From positions 1,240,001 to 1,304,000 of the forward strand of contig LSAX01000005.1 of the NCBI GenBank assembly GCA_001557505.1: DNA of 64,000 nucleotides, read 5' to 3'. Position 1 is the first letter of the stretch, and each line of letters begins with the position of its first letter. This document shows positions 44,799-56,046 of this stretch, piece after piece. The notes under the pieces were generated by a model that saw only the letters and a program-made list of their open reading frames with translations, did no database searches and was not told the DNA's origin. The translations under genes and the position numbers were made by a program. The stretch comes from Reticulascus tulasneorum (lineage: Eukaryota; Ascomycota; Sordariomycetes; Glomerellales; Reticulascaceae).

Positions 44799-46369
44799 AT
44801 GCCGGGAGTACCGTCGGGACGCGGCTGCGAGGCTTGCCGCAAACAGAAGAAGAAGGCGAGCGCATCCGCGGGCCTTCCATCCTCTCCCTGCCATGGCGCT
44901 AATGCTGACTTGCCATGTGCTCATTAGTGCGACCAGCTGATACCTTCGTGCTCGAGATGTGGCCGCCTCGGTATTGCATGTGTGGGCGGCGGCGAGCAGC
45001 GATACAAATTCCTTGATCAGACGCCTGCCCTGACTCAATCGCAAAGTGCTCGCTCGGCGCACGATGGCGGGGGCTCTCCATCGGCACCGCTCGGCAATGA
45101 ACTTACCACTCTTACGGCTAGCCTGGTTTCCGCCATGGCAGGGACGGACGCCCGCTTCGACTTGACTATATACGGTTATTTCCTCGAAGATGTTCCCCGC
45201 CGGCTGGGCAGGAATCCCGCACTCGACGCTTCGGTACGAGCTCTAACGGTTGCGTTCCCTTCCCTTCGGATGCGGCAGTGGTCGGCTGAGGTGTTTCGGA
45301 GCTACAACGATGCTGTAAAATGCTTGCGGGAATGTCTCGCCGACCCCGCCTTTGCCCAGTCGCCGGATACCGTGTGCGCCGTTTACTTGATCATGATTTG
45401 CCAGGTACGACACTCCTACAGTGCGCCACGCGCCTGATCCCGCCCTTCTTTCTTGACAACTTAGGGGACCCAGACTAACCATGCTCTGCGGGTGGATGTC
45501 AGGGCTGGATTGGCCGCCGCGGCGATTTTCTACCAAGCCATGGCGAGGCCATCGCCCACCTACTTGACTCAGCGGCCGACAACGACTGGCTTGGCGCTTT
45601 CGAAACAGGGATGGTCGCCACTCTAGCCATGATTGTGGTACGAAGTCATTCCCCGTGTTTTCGAAGATCAGAGGAATTGTCGTCAGCCTGCTGACAAATG
45701 GACTCGCAGGTAATGGAAAGCTTTTCCAACAAGAAAATCACGCTGAATCCCCGTATTCTCACCTTTCCAAAACCCTCTGGTCGACGAACTACCGTTCAGG
45801 ACTCCTATAACATCGAATCCATTAAGCTTCACACATTGGCAAGAACCGTCGAGCTCATCCGGGATATTAAGGGACACCTGCCCGAGATAAGATCCGCCTA
45901 CGAGCAAGCACGGAACGACTGTGCCAAGATGAAAGCAATCTTGTCAGAGGTGCCATTGCGAACATCAGCAGATGGCCTCCTGGTGACTACGCTGGTATCG
46001 GTGCCTGACATACGGCTTTACGTTCGGCAGCAAACGTGCTCTGGTGTTTTGCTGGTTGTGGCCATCATGCTTAACTTTATCTTAAAGGCAAACGAGCCAT
46101 CGAACCGCAGCCTGGAGCTCGAATCAAACATCTACGTGGACGACGTGATTGATCTTTCGCAACAGGCGGAGCAGTTCCGCCCGCTGGGATCTAGCGGCAC
46201 GCCGTTATATCTACTTACGGCATGGCTGGTGGCAGATGATCCGGATAAGCAGGCTGTCCTGGAGAAGCTCATATCAAACTACCAGTCCGACTTTGCATCA
46301 ACAAACTGGCTCGAACTCGCCATCTCCTTGAAGCCCAGATTGCGACCGGCACTAGAGTTGCAGGCTTGA
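44799..46369 (+). CDS. Zn2Cys6 transcription factor with GC-AG intron
   Basis: Exons 44799-44855, 44928-45404, 45503-45637 and 45710-46369 give 442 residues, all in phase 0. The cluster reads CEACRKQKKK|CDQLIPSCSRCGRLGIAC. The first intron (72 bp) must lie just before the third cysteine to restore C-x6-C. It ends in CATTAG after GCTAATGCTGAC, but the donor is GCGAGC: no GT is available there. This is either a GC-AG intron or a mutated donor that would abolish the zinc cluster. Later introns have GTACGA donors and CAG acceptors. The rest is a typical C6 regulator with no obvious stop: FDLTIYGYFLEDVPRRLGRN, SYNDAVKCLRECLAD and GWIGRRGDFLPSHGEAIAHL. Confidence 0.82.
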
Positions 46370-47722
46370 AGCGGTCTTGGAGTAATGTAAGGAAGTCAAG
46401 CAAATGGGGAGGCTATTCCGGCGAGATTGGGATAGTCGTGGTGATGTCCCTCGGGTTGCAGGATTAGCTAGTATACTCTTGGTATGAGAAACACACCCAA
46501 GATTTGGATTAGACCAGGCAAATATCATTAAGAAATTTCGTAAAATGTGATTATATTCAGAAGGCATTACCCACAAGACTACTAAGATTAGCCAGCTCAA
46601 GTCATGAGTGCTCTTTCGAGAATATGCGACTTCGAAGTCTTGGAAGCTGCCTAGAAGCCGCTTGAGATGGCGGCGCTAACGTACAAGAGGCATGCAGGAT
46701 CCTGAACTCAGTAGGCGGCCAGATATGAAGGGTATTTCTACATACCTAGTACAATAGTGTATAGATCGTGCAAAAGAATAGTGCCTCTTAACTGGTGGCA
46801 CTTGCAGGCAACTTTCTTTCCGAAAGGTAAGGTAATGTAATTAAGAAGATAACGAATATACTAGTAATTTACTGCATACTCATTGCAATACTCACGTTAA
46901 TATTCTTATGAATAGTTACTTGAATATCTTAATATTTGCTATATGTTTACTGCAATATTCACTCTAACGCGTCTTTGAATAGCGCCACTTGAATTATCGA
47001 GGTGCCGAAACGGCACTGTTTTTACGATCCGCTTGGATAGACCTTACGTTTGGGGGCAGCATATGCACATGTAGGCATTTGCCTGCCGAGGAACGTCGAT
47101 TGTGGTAAGATCAATGTCAGTGTAGGGGTCCTGTCCGGGGTCCCGCAGCCTTATCTTAGCAAGCCTAGTATATCATAGGCTAGTTAACGGGGGCTAGTAA
47201 ACACAGTAGCCACACAGCCACAGATTAAAGTTCGCCGTAGCCAACTGCATATTGTGCCCTTGCCATGATTTGATACGGGGGTTTAAAGTCCTGCGCGTCC
47301 TGCGCAACTTCGGCGGCGCAATTCCCTGTCGAGTTTGTCCTTCCTATCCTGTCCAGCCGAGCCGCAGATTTACATTACACGGAGGGTTCAATGTACGCTA
47401 GAAAACGCACGGTCACAGAGGCAAAGACCACCACCACTCGCTCTTCTTTTGCAGTATTCACAGAGAAGTATTCAGCTGGCCGGCTTAAGTAGGTCCATGC
47501 CTTCCTATCATAATTTGCGGGACTATTTTACTAGTCCGTTCGGCAAGGGAAATTGCTCCACAAGGTACTTTACACAAGGGGCCAGTCCAATTATAAAGAT
47601 ACAAGGAGAACGCAGACCTTGAACCCTTCACATAATAACTTTACCTCCCGCCACCTTTCGAAACCTAAACGAGCGTCACCAAGCCCCTCCCAGAAAGCCA
47701 AAAACCATTCGTCATACGAGCC
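46370..47722. other. Gene-free interval with AT-rich element
   Basis: No coding sequence supported. It holds the second AT-rich inverted-repeat element and a short palindrome AGCCTA..TAGGCT at about 47163-47182. Confidence 0.6.
46766..47028. mobile_element. MITE-like AT-rich element, copy 2
   Basis: About 263 bp, same length as copy 1 at 31541-31803. Left end GATCGTGCAAAAGAATAGTGCC, right end GGCACTGTTTTTACGATCC, which pair as an imperfect inverted repeat. The core phrases TATGAATAGTTACTTGAATAT and GGCAACTTTC match copy 1 with substitutions. Diverged, so old. Confidence 0.55.
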
Positions 47723-48115
47723 ATGTCTGCTTCAAACTACACCCAATACTGCTTGTCGCAAAGCATCCTCCCAAGCTTTGAATCCCTCCCGCTCCCAACA
47801 GACTTGAATATTGTCATGGTCCCGCGCGACAATGCGAGCGAGGCGGCAATGAGAGTCTGCTGCGCCCCGGGGCCCGTCAACATCCTCGCAGACTGCATTC
47901 TCTGGTGCGAGATCCCCGAGGCATACGTCAACGGTACCATAGGAAATGGAGGTCCCGAAGTAGGACCAATAGGCAGTTGTCTTCAAAATGCTGGGCGGTC
48001 TACTGGAATAATAGGGGTGAACTGGTCCGGTGGCTCACAGCTCACACCGGCGATGGTTACAGTGCTGGGTAGTGCTATTCTGGTCATTGGGTTATTCACT
48101 ACAGTTCTATCATAG
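47723..48115 (+). CDS. Small Cys-rich protein with C-terminal membrane segment
   Basis: An uninterrupted 130-residue frame. No N-terminal signal peptide. Cysteines occur as YCLS, VCCAPG, DCILWCEIP and SCLQNAG. The C-terminal 25 residues (PAMVTVLGSAILVIGLFTTVLS) are hydrophobic, and N-x-S/T sites NGT and NWS occur. It may be tail-anchored or GPI-anchored if a leader exon is missing. The VCCAPGPVN-DCILWCEIP phrase is of a type seen in small fungal proteins of unknown function. Confidence 0.6.
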   Translation: MSASNYTQYCLSQSILPSFESLPLPTDLNIVMVPRDNASEAAMRVCCAPGPVNILADCILWCEIPEAYVNGTIGNGGPEVGPIGSCLQNAGRSTGIIGVNWSGGSQLTPAMVTVLGSAILVIGLFTTVLS

Positions 48116-48391
48116 TCCATCGCGATACTACGAAAGGGAGAGCTGTGAGGATAATGTGGATTTGGCGGAAAGACACAGATGCATGCCTACTCGCATTGTA
48201 TAAATGCCAAAAGCGAGAGTCTAATTTGACATTCGTGGTCTCATGGCTCGAGCCTCACCTAGAGCTAAGCTGTGCGATGGTTGCAGGCTGGTGAACCACT
48301 AGCTCGGGTGATAGAATATCGTCAGTGTTTGTGTATATCTCAGACAAACCCCTGTTAATGGTATCTCGGAAGATTCTACTAGTCGACAGGT

Positions 48392-50086
48392 TTATCGCAC
48401 TAATGCCGCCGTGTCTGATGCCAACGCACCTGAGCAAAGGAAACATTCTGGGACTGACGGATCCCCACAGTCGGCATCATAGAGCGTTTTCTGAGGATAG
48501 GGACAAACGATTCGGCTGTTTTCACCCCCCTCAAAATCCGTCAGAGTGATCGGCAGTACTGCTGGCGCGGTGCCGTTTTCAACCCATGCCCTCAGTGCAT
48601 TGAAAGTCGTTGTGGGGTGTCCGTTGCCCCCGCAATGCGTAAGATCCGGAACCTCGAAGAGCCTGTAAAAATCTCCAACGCTGGGATCCCTAGACTTGAC
48701 TTGATCATAGTAGCGGCGAGTCAAGTTGCTAGGGATGGTTTGGTCGGCCTAAAGCAAAGCCGTCAGCATGAATGGTAGAGGATGAGGAAGCGTATCTGGC
48801 TACTCACCAATCCGTGGAAGCTGACAAGCTTGCCACCTAAGGCCTTGAATTCGCTCAGATCAGGATTGTATGAACCAATATATGGATCAAACTCTGCGGC
48901 CGAATCCCTGAGGACGGAGTAAAACTGGTCTAGGGTCATCCTCGTATAGTCAAAGTCTGGATCCCTAAAGCCAAACACTTGTATCCAAAGATAGCTCAAA
49001 AAAATCGGGTTGCCACTACATTTGCCTCTACTATCACAACTTGTCATTGCAATGCCACCGCCAGTGCGGATTCCGCTGATGTCGGTGCCCGGATTCACGC
49101 CAAAGAAGAGATTCTGGCCGTTCTCGTCACGAATTCCACTCCGTGTAGCGTTCACAATATATGCTGCCAGCTGGCTAATGGCGGTAACCGAGTGATCGCA
49201 GTGCGTGGCATTTGTTCCGACATATTCGAAGGGATCGAAAGGATCACAAGCATGCGGGTTAGATATGATTCCATCGGTAATGCCATCCTTCCCGTCGCAT
49301 GCCTCGGCAGCATGAGCATTGATCGAGTCCAGTTCGCAGCCATGAGGCCAATCCCCCTCAAGATTCATCAACAGATGCGGCCAGAAAAAGTTTACCAAGA
49401 TCTCGGGCAGGTGGATGGCTGGCGCTGAGGCAGCAATACCGTCAAATGCCCAGGGGTATTTCTGTGCCAGCTCATAGCCTTGACGGCCACCCTGGGAGCA
49501 GCCGGAGAAATACGAATACGCAGCTGGTACTCCATAAAACTCATCTACGACAGTTTTGCCTATGAGTGCCTGATGCAAGAGTCAGAATGGATAAACGCAT
49601 CGGAGCTGGCCTTCATCTGTCACTCACCAAATCCTTCAGAGAGCCTGTACCCCAGTTGCGTACGTTAACCTCACTGATAACGCCGGGTTTCTGAAGTGCC
49701 CAAGTGGCTGGCGAAGAAGGATCAGCGAGCCCTCCATCAGTGGTAAATGCTGCGAAACCTTCGCTGACAACGCCTGCCATGTGGTTGAAGGCGGGAGCAT
49801 CTCGGCCAGTTGCATAGCCGCCACCTCCCACTGCCACAAGACGCTGGTTCCAGTCGTCTAACGGGAGCCAAGCCTCCACATTTGTCTTGTCTCCTTGGCT
49901 AGAATGAGTATAAGTGACGGTAATGTTGCAGAAGGTGATATTCTGAACGTTAAACACGCCATGGTTAGGAATGGACGGTGTGACAACACTGTAGTCTGTC
50001 ACCACGTTGGCATTTACCGCCCAAACATCGATCCCCGACAGGACTGAAGGGTCCAGGAAGGAGGTTGAACACCCTGAGAGAGTCAT
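48392..50086 (-). CDS. Tannase / feruloyl esterase family protein
   Basis: Hydrolyses gallate or feruloyl esters of plant phenolics. Exons 50086-49628, 49569-48808 and 48748-48392, all phase 0, give 525 residues. Active-site motif GCSQGG (S178), Asp D409 in ADQT and His H445 in LTHCGG complete the Ser-Asp-His triad. The Cys next to Ser (C177) and C446 match the family disulfide. Calcium-loop-like DSINAHAAEACDGKDGITDG is present. Both introns have GTGAGT donors and end in CAG or TAG. The N-terminus MTLSGCSTSFLDPS begins at the mature protein; a secreted member should have a signal peptide, so an upstream exon may be missing. The last about 25 residues after CPYPQ are unusual. Confidence 0.9.
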
Positions 50087-52090
50087 GATGGGAGTGTTAG
50101 ACTTTAAGCTGTAGATAAAAATATAATTGGGCGTTTTGGGTTAAAACCTGGCTCACACACGAACTTGTAGTATAACTGAAAGCCAATGCCTAAGGATAAC
50201 AAGCAAGAACGCTTGCGCCTTCCCAGGAAGTAAGTATCGCCATATCGTCTGCTTTAAGGCCATGAAAGCTTTATATAATTGCAGAAACCTTCTGCAGTGT
50301 TGAGTCGCTTGGTATCGTGCATCCTTCGCAATCTTGGGTGGCCAGCTCGGTCACGGGGTAATCCTTCTTGTTCCAAGAGAGCGACGGAACCAATTAACCA
50401 CCCTCCAAGGACGGCACGGAACTCCACACAAACTTGCTCATAATATCTCAATATGCCTCCTCTTTAAGTCACAATTTATGTTACAGACAAGCGAGGCAAG
50501 TGATAAAATCTTGAGTCTAATGTAATAGCGACGTGTCTTCAGTTAATTAAGACTCTATCTGATTCGCATCAATTGAAGCCCGTCTGTCCACTAGTGACAA
50601 TTAGGAGTTAGCACGCATCCTGCCCGCAAGTGTGGATCTGATCTGTTGATGAGACAACAGTTACGGATAAAGAACACGGAGCTCTCAAGCCCGTTTGGGC
50701 CGAGTTGAGTGGAATGCTGCGAGCCGGGGGCTCCGCGGTGGCCGCAGCGGTAAGATTTTCGAAGGATCTTTGGTGAGAGGGGGCATTGCAGAGAAGACGC
50801 TCAAGCTTTACAAAAGTTCTTTTAAGACGGCTGACCCTATTTTGAGAATAAGGGTTCAAGCACAGGTATTGGCGCGGGAGCCGGGTGGCGGGAGCCGACG
50901 TTCGACAAGTAGAAACTCTTCCGAGCTCATAAAATCAACGAACGTCGCCATGAGAACTCTGCATCATTTCTTACTCTGTTGACAGTCATTCGGAGGGGTC
51001 TTTTGACTGCTACGAGTTTCGACTTATAATAGAGAATTCTTGCTTCTTTAAACGGATTTCCAGTAGTAAACGAGCCAAACGACGCTGTTGTAGCCTGAAA
51101 GCAACCCTTCTGCTGCTTGAAATATATCTGAGTGGCCGCCTCAATACGTATAAGCGCGCCGCACCCTGTAGTCTTGAGAAAGCCAAATATCCGCCTCATA
51201 GACAACATACTATACAATTGCGGAGTATGTAAATATCGTAGAAGCAGTATGCCGGTGCTCTTGCCTTCATTCGGCTGGGACGAAATACCCCGAGAATCCG
51301 AACCTCGCACTTCGCTAGATGCCCAAGGCGCAAGCTAGCCAACCTAGGCAGCGTACATGGGATCAGTAGCCGGCATCCGACAACTTCAATGGATCTGACC
51401 GAACGATTAGATGCACTCCCAACATCTCATCTTGTTAGGTTGGCTCGCGGCGGAAAGTACCGAGTATCCACTTATAAGATGGCAAAACATTTCCTCACTC
51501 TTTTCACAGGAAGAACCTGAGCAAAAAAGTCTAGTGAATATGATGTCATCGTCGACTGCGCACATCGAGGGCCGAGGAGTGGAGTTTGTGTCTCTTCGCA
51601 AAAACCCCGGCGTTCCCTAGCAATTCACAAGCCCGAAGATCGCCCACCTGCATGAGATGGCTCAGACTGCACGAGAGCCGCGCTAAACTAGCAAGGAGTG
51701 GTTTTTTTTTTCTTTCTTCGAGATCTGTTGTGGACATCTTGTGGACTCCTTTTGGAACCTCGATCCCTGAGCACTGATTCCTACTAGTCCCCTCGGTGGC
51801 GTCCGCCAGAAACGGCCGGCCGTGACAAAGAATTCAACCAAGAGCTTCGGTGAACTTAGTGAAGCCTCTGACGTCGATCCTCATTGCAAGTTCCGTGGTC
51901 TAGCTGGTTTTTTGGCCAATGCATCAGCTTGGATATCGTTGGGTTTGTGTGTATAATAGGACAGGCGAGTCTGCCGAATCCTTTTTTGCCGATCACACTC
52001 TAGCACAAAGAAAGCAGTAGAGTTGCTCACTATTACGCGTCTACCCTTCACTTATCTCAACAAAACACACAAACAGCCCCCCACACCAAG
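50087..52090. other. Intergenic, no gene seen
   Basis: Two kb with short frames only. T-rich run at about 51702-51719. The last 100 bp are the promoter and CA-rich leader of the next gene. Confidence 0.5.
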
Positions 52091-52498
52091 ATGAAGTTCC
52101 CAATCTCGTTGGCGTCTCTCTTCTTCCTCACCCCCACCATCTTCGCCGCACCCGCCACACCCCCAGTCAAGCGCGCCCTCATCAACATCGCGCCTATCGT
52201 ATCACCCTCTGTCGATGTATCAGACAATCTGTACTGCATTGGCCTAGGCATCTCAGTATGCGATCCCATTAACGTGGGAGGCACGCAAAACGTCAACACT
52301 CCCACGCCGGAAGCTACGCCGGCGCCGGTGCAGCAGGCTGAAGAGACCGACACTGACGATGGCGGGCTGCTCAACATTGCGCCAGTGATCGCGCCGGACT
52401 TGGATCTGTCAGGAAATAATGGGTGTCTTGGACTTGGGATCTCGGTGTGTGATCCGATTAATGTTGGCGGGACACAGAATGCGAATGGTGCGGCTTAG
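52091..52498 (+). CDS. Small secreted protein with duplicated 38-residue unit
   Basis: A single exon of 135 residues. Signal peptide MKFPISLASLFFLTPTIFA, then a dibasic KR at 27-28 that fits Kex2 cleavage. Two copies of one unit follow, residues 30-67 and 93-130, each ending CDPINVGGTQN with LGISVC just before. Each carries two cysteines, eight residues apart in copy 1 (C49, C57) and copy 2 (C112, C120). Between them is a Pro/Thr/Glu-rich linker. Only one KR is present, so it does not look like a multi-core Kex2-processed peptide precursor, though one mature peptide is possible. No family recognised. Confidence 0.75.
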   Translation: MKFPISLASLFFLTPTIFAAPATPPVKRALINIAPIVSPSVDVSDNLYCIGLGISVCDPINVGGTQNVNTPTPEATPAPVQQAEETDTDDGGLLNIAPVIAPDLDLSGNNGCLGLGISVCDPINVGGTQNANGAA

Positions 52499-53061
52499 GT
52501 GTAGAACAGAAGTGGCGGTGAATAATGATACCTATCTAATACAGATCTCGTCCGCCTCCCTGTGATGCATTTATGACCTGTCTACTTTTCGTCTCTATGG
52601 GCGTTGGACAAAACAATTTCACAGAGTGGCTAATGTCCCAATGTGTGAGGTCGAGTTCTATTTCCCAGCGTCTGCACGACCAAAATACCCTAAATCCACC
52701 CATAATCCAAAGGTATGGATTTTCGCAAAGCTTTTTATGTGACATATTTTCTTTCAGGAAGAAAAGATGAAAATGCAAATTATGAGATGTATTCTTGAGC
52801 TTAAACCTTATCTGGCCCACCCTAGGAGACCGATTTTTTAGTCATCATAATATCGAGCGATCTTCTTCACGCTCGACTTTAAATTACACCAGGAGAAAAA
52901 GAGTTTGAAGCATCATGATTTCTACTTTATAGCTCATTTGATGACGGTTCTATCAAAACAGGCGAGGGTTCTTTGAACCCAAAACTACCAACCTTCTAAG
53001 GTCAAAAAAGTAACAATCTATGAAACGGTTCCATTCACATCATCTGTCGATGAAATCATGA
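52499..53061. other. Convergent intergenic region, nothing seen
   Basis: Between the 3' ends of the secreted-protein and P450 genes; AT-rich in the middle. Confidence 0.6.
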
Positions 53062-54678
53062 TCAAATAGCAGAAATCTTCATCGTGACTCCCTCCTTCGG
53101 CCTCAGTACAAGTCTCCACATCTTCCACTCTTCGGGATTCGGCGTTGACTCGTCGCGGTTGAACTCATACATACTCAGCAGACAACACAAAAGAACCTTC
53201 ATCTCCGTCTCTGCAAACTTCTTGCCAATGCAACCCCGCGGTCCCTGTAGGAATGTCATGAATGCGTTGGGTGTGGCCGTTGCGGGCAAATCATCCCATC
53301 GGTCGGGATCGAACTCATTCACCGTCTCGCCCCAGTACATGGGCAGCCTGTTGATGGCGTTGGCGAGTACGTAAATGACGGTGCCAGCGGGGACCTTGTA
53401 GCCGCCGAGGACGTCGTCGTTGATAGACTGTCGGACCGTCATAGGAATGGGGGGGATGTAACGCAGAGACTCGCGGCAGACATTATCGAGGTAGGGGAGT
53501 TTGTCCGCATCCGCGGATGCAATTTCTGCGGGGTCAAATCGCGTCTCTTTGTTGAGAAGAAAGGGCATTTGGTCTTTAATTTCCTCGCGGAGACGGGATT
53601 GAACAACGGGGTGGGTGGAAAGGAGATGCAGCGTCCATGCTACGGCCGTGGCAGTGGTATCGTGGCCGGCCCCGAGGAATGTCATGACTTGGTCGCGCAT
53701 TGTCTCAAATGAGAGGCCGACTTCACCAGCCTCCTTCATTTTCTTATTATCTCGGGCGATGAGGGAGACGATGTCTTTACCACCGGTATTATTATCGGCT
53801 TGTTCGACCTTTTCGTTGATGATCTCCGTGGCCTTGTCGACGATAATGCTGCGAGCAATATCCATGTCTCGGTTTGCCTTCGCAGGGATATGTTTGGAGG
53901 CCGGGATGAATGCTTGGATACCATGAATCAAGCGAGAAACCAGGTCGAACGCAAACACGAGACGGTAGGCCTCACGGAGATCCGTGTTTGGGTTTTCGAG
54001 AGACTTGATGTCATAGCCGAACCCAGCCTTGCCAATGATGTCCAGCGTCGTGCGATTTAGCCAGTCGAGAACTTCGATTGACTTGGTTGTTACGTTCTCT
54101 GCATCGAACTCCTCTTTCCACAATTTGGCCAAAAGCAGCGACTTCTCCCAAAAGACTGGAGCAAGGGCTCTGATAGACTGGATAGAGAAGCCTGGAGCCA
54201 ATGCCTTTCGCTGATGAATATGCTCCTGGCCCTCGGCGAGCAGAACGCCCTCTCCCAAGATTCTGACCATCCACAGCTTGGCACGAACAGGCTTTGGGTA
54301 GTTGTACGGGTTCTTGACAGTCATTTGCTTGAGTGCTTCATCGTCTGCAATGGACAGTCGCTCCGCACCGAAGGGGAAGAAGTAGCGGATAATTGGTCCG
54401 TGGGCCTCATGCCACCGGCGTTGGGGGACGCCGCATTCTTCAGTGATGATTGTGAAAAATTGGCCCCAGAGCGGAAATCCGGGGACAGTCGGAACGTGCC
54501 TCAGCTCGGAGTAATATGTTGGGAAGATCCAACTCATCCAGACGACAAGGTAGAATGGAAGGACGACAGCCAAAGTTAGACCAATGGTGGGTATAATGGG
54601 TTGTTCAAAACGACGGGCAGCAAAGAATGCAGCTCCAGCCGACGCTGCCAACACGGGCATCAAACTGACTTTTGACAT
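53062..54678 (-). CDS. Cytochrome P450 monooxygenase
   Basis: A single exon of 538 residues, no introns. An N-terminal membrane segment (IIPTIGLTLAVVLPFYLVVWM) anchors it in the ER. Signatures: helix I AGHDTTATA, helix K ESLR, PERF-like region FDPDRWD, and heme loop FLQGPRGCIGKKF with C483. Also WHEAHGPIIRYFFPFGAERL and HQRKALAPGF. The substrate is not readable from sequence; the family resembles fungal CYP4/CYP3-like clan members that act on fatty or terpenoid substrates. It lies near an elongase, a thioesterase-like gene and an exporter, which is only positional evidence. Confidence 0.95.
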   Translation of the reverse strand: MSKVSLMPVLAASAGAAFFAARRFEQPIIPTIGLTLAVVLPFYLVVWMSWIFPTYYSELRHVPTVPGFPLWGQFFTIITEECGVPQRRWHEAHGPIIRYFFPFGAERLSIADDEALKQMTVKNPYNYPKPVRAKLWMVRILGEGVLLAEGQEHIHQRKALAPGFSIQSIRALAPVFWEKSLLLAKLWKEEFDAENVTTKSIEVLDWLNRTTLDIIGKAGFGYDIKSLENPNTDLREAYRLVFAFDLVSRLIHGIQAFIPASKHIPAKANRDMDIARSIIVDKATEIINEKVEQADNNTGGKDIVSLIARDNKKMKEAGEVGLSFETMRDQVMTFLGAGHDTTATAVAWTLHLLSTHPVVQSRLREEIKDQMPFLLNKETRFDPAEIASADADKLPYLDNVCRESLRYIPPIPMTVRQSINDDVLGGYKVPAGTVIYVLANAINRLPMYWGETVNEFDPDRWDDLPATATPNAFMTFLQGPRGCIGKKFAETEMKVLLCCLLSMYEFNRDESTPNPEEWKMWRLVLRPKEGVTMKISAI

Positions 54679-56046
54679 TGTAAGAGGGCACGCTGAGATT
54701 TAGAGAAGTGCTATTGAAAATGTTTTGCCGATGCTGAATATGAAGCTCTAGAAAGCAACGTGAATATCTTTGGGGGAGTGTTGTTGATATGATGAGCAGA
54801 GACAGATCGACAGGAGAGCTTGAACTTGTAGTCTTTGAAATGCCATCCACAAACACATCCACTGATTCTTCAGCCAAAGTCCCTCGTTCCCAACAGCACC
54901 AACCATGACACAAGCAACATGATGTAATGCACCGCAGCGAGAAACTAGACAAGCTTGTGATTCTGGGCATGGAGCTGAATGATGCCGAGGAGAGTATTCA
55001 GGGAGATGTTTTCAGAGCTCACTGTCGATCTTCAAGCTAGCAGTATGTGGATACAGACTAGAAACCATCCGCTTCACGCTGAAGCTGGTGCGGGCATCTG
55101 AAATTGAAAGCACCCCATTTGGGCTGAGTCGTACCGTTTCGGTATCCACTCTTGGCGTAGGGCCGGCGTACAGCTAAATCGCGGGCTATTCTGGAGACCG
55201 ATAAGGCTCTCAATCACCCCCTACCCACATTGTTTGTAAGACGAGTGAGCAAGTTGCTTGCCGTAGTTAGGTGTCTTGGCTTTCGTCACCTTCTTTAGAT
55301 AAAATTGCCGCCGTCTCTCGGACCGCCTAGGGAAATTGTGACGACGGCATTGGCCCTGGTCAACGCCGGCCACGCACGGCACGCCCGATATCCGGGGCTA
55401 CCGATAGAAGCGAAACGCCGTTTGGCTTGCACCGCACACTCATACATAACAGTGAAGTGAGATAAGCGACACGATCCTACTATGCGTATGACGTTCGAAG
55501 GTGGCCCCTGCCTGTCTACGATTGGCACTTTGCCAGTTTGAGCCCGCCTCTCCCTAATGCACTGACTGTGGATTATCGCCGACCTGAAAGATCTCCTCCA
55601 TTGACATTGGTCCTTCGGAGCTGGAGACAGCAGCTCCACACACAACACACCAGGCAATGCTGGAATTCTCAGCTGCAGCTCGCAGCGCAGTCCCTGTCCA
55701 TTGCATATCCACCAGTTTGAACACTCGCTGGGACCCAACAACCATGACGCCGACCCAGATATTGCCATCGAGCTCCATGTTTGGGCTGAACAATTGACGG
55801 AACAAGCAAGATCTGCAGAGCCGCCTCGAAAATGGAGATTGGAGGATCACCGTCTCTAGTGGCGGTTCGGGCTTCTTCCGCATTTTCGCAAGGAAGTGTC
55901 GTCAGAGGAACCCCCTCATTCCGAGAGCACGGTATATCGAGTGGTCGGCCAACTGATCTATATCAAGGGCCGCGTGGACGAATGCCTTCATCACCATCCT
56001 TCGAATCAAGCTTCAAGTTCTATCCTACTCTAACATACCGCCCATC
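54679..56046. other. Divergent intergenic / promoter region, no gene seen
   Basis: Between the P450 start (-) and the elongase start (+). Frames of 100-157 codons at 55295-55883 are on the minus strand and have no recognisable domain. Confidence 0.5.
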
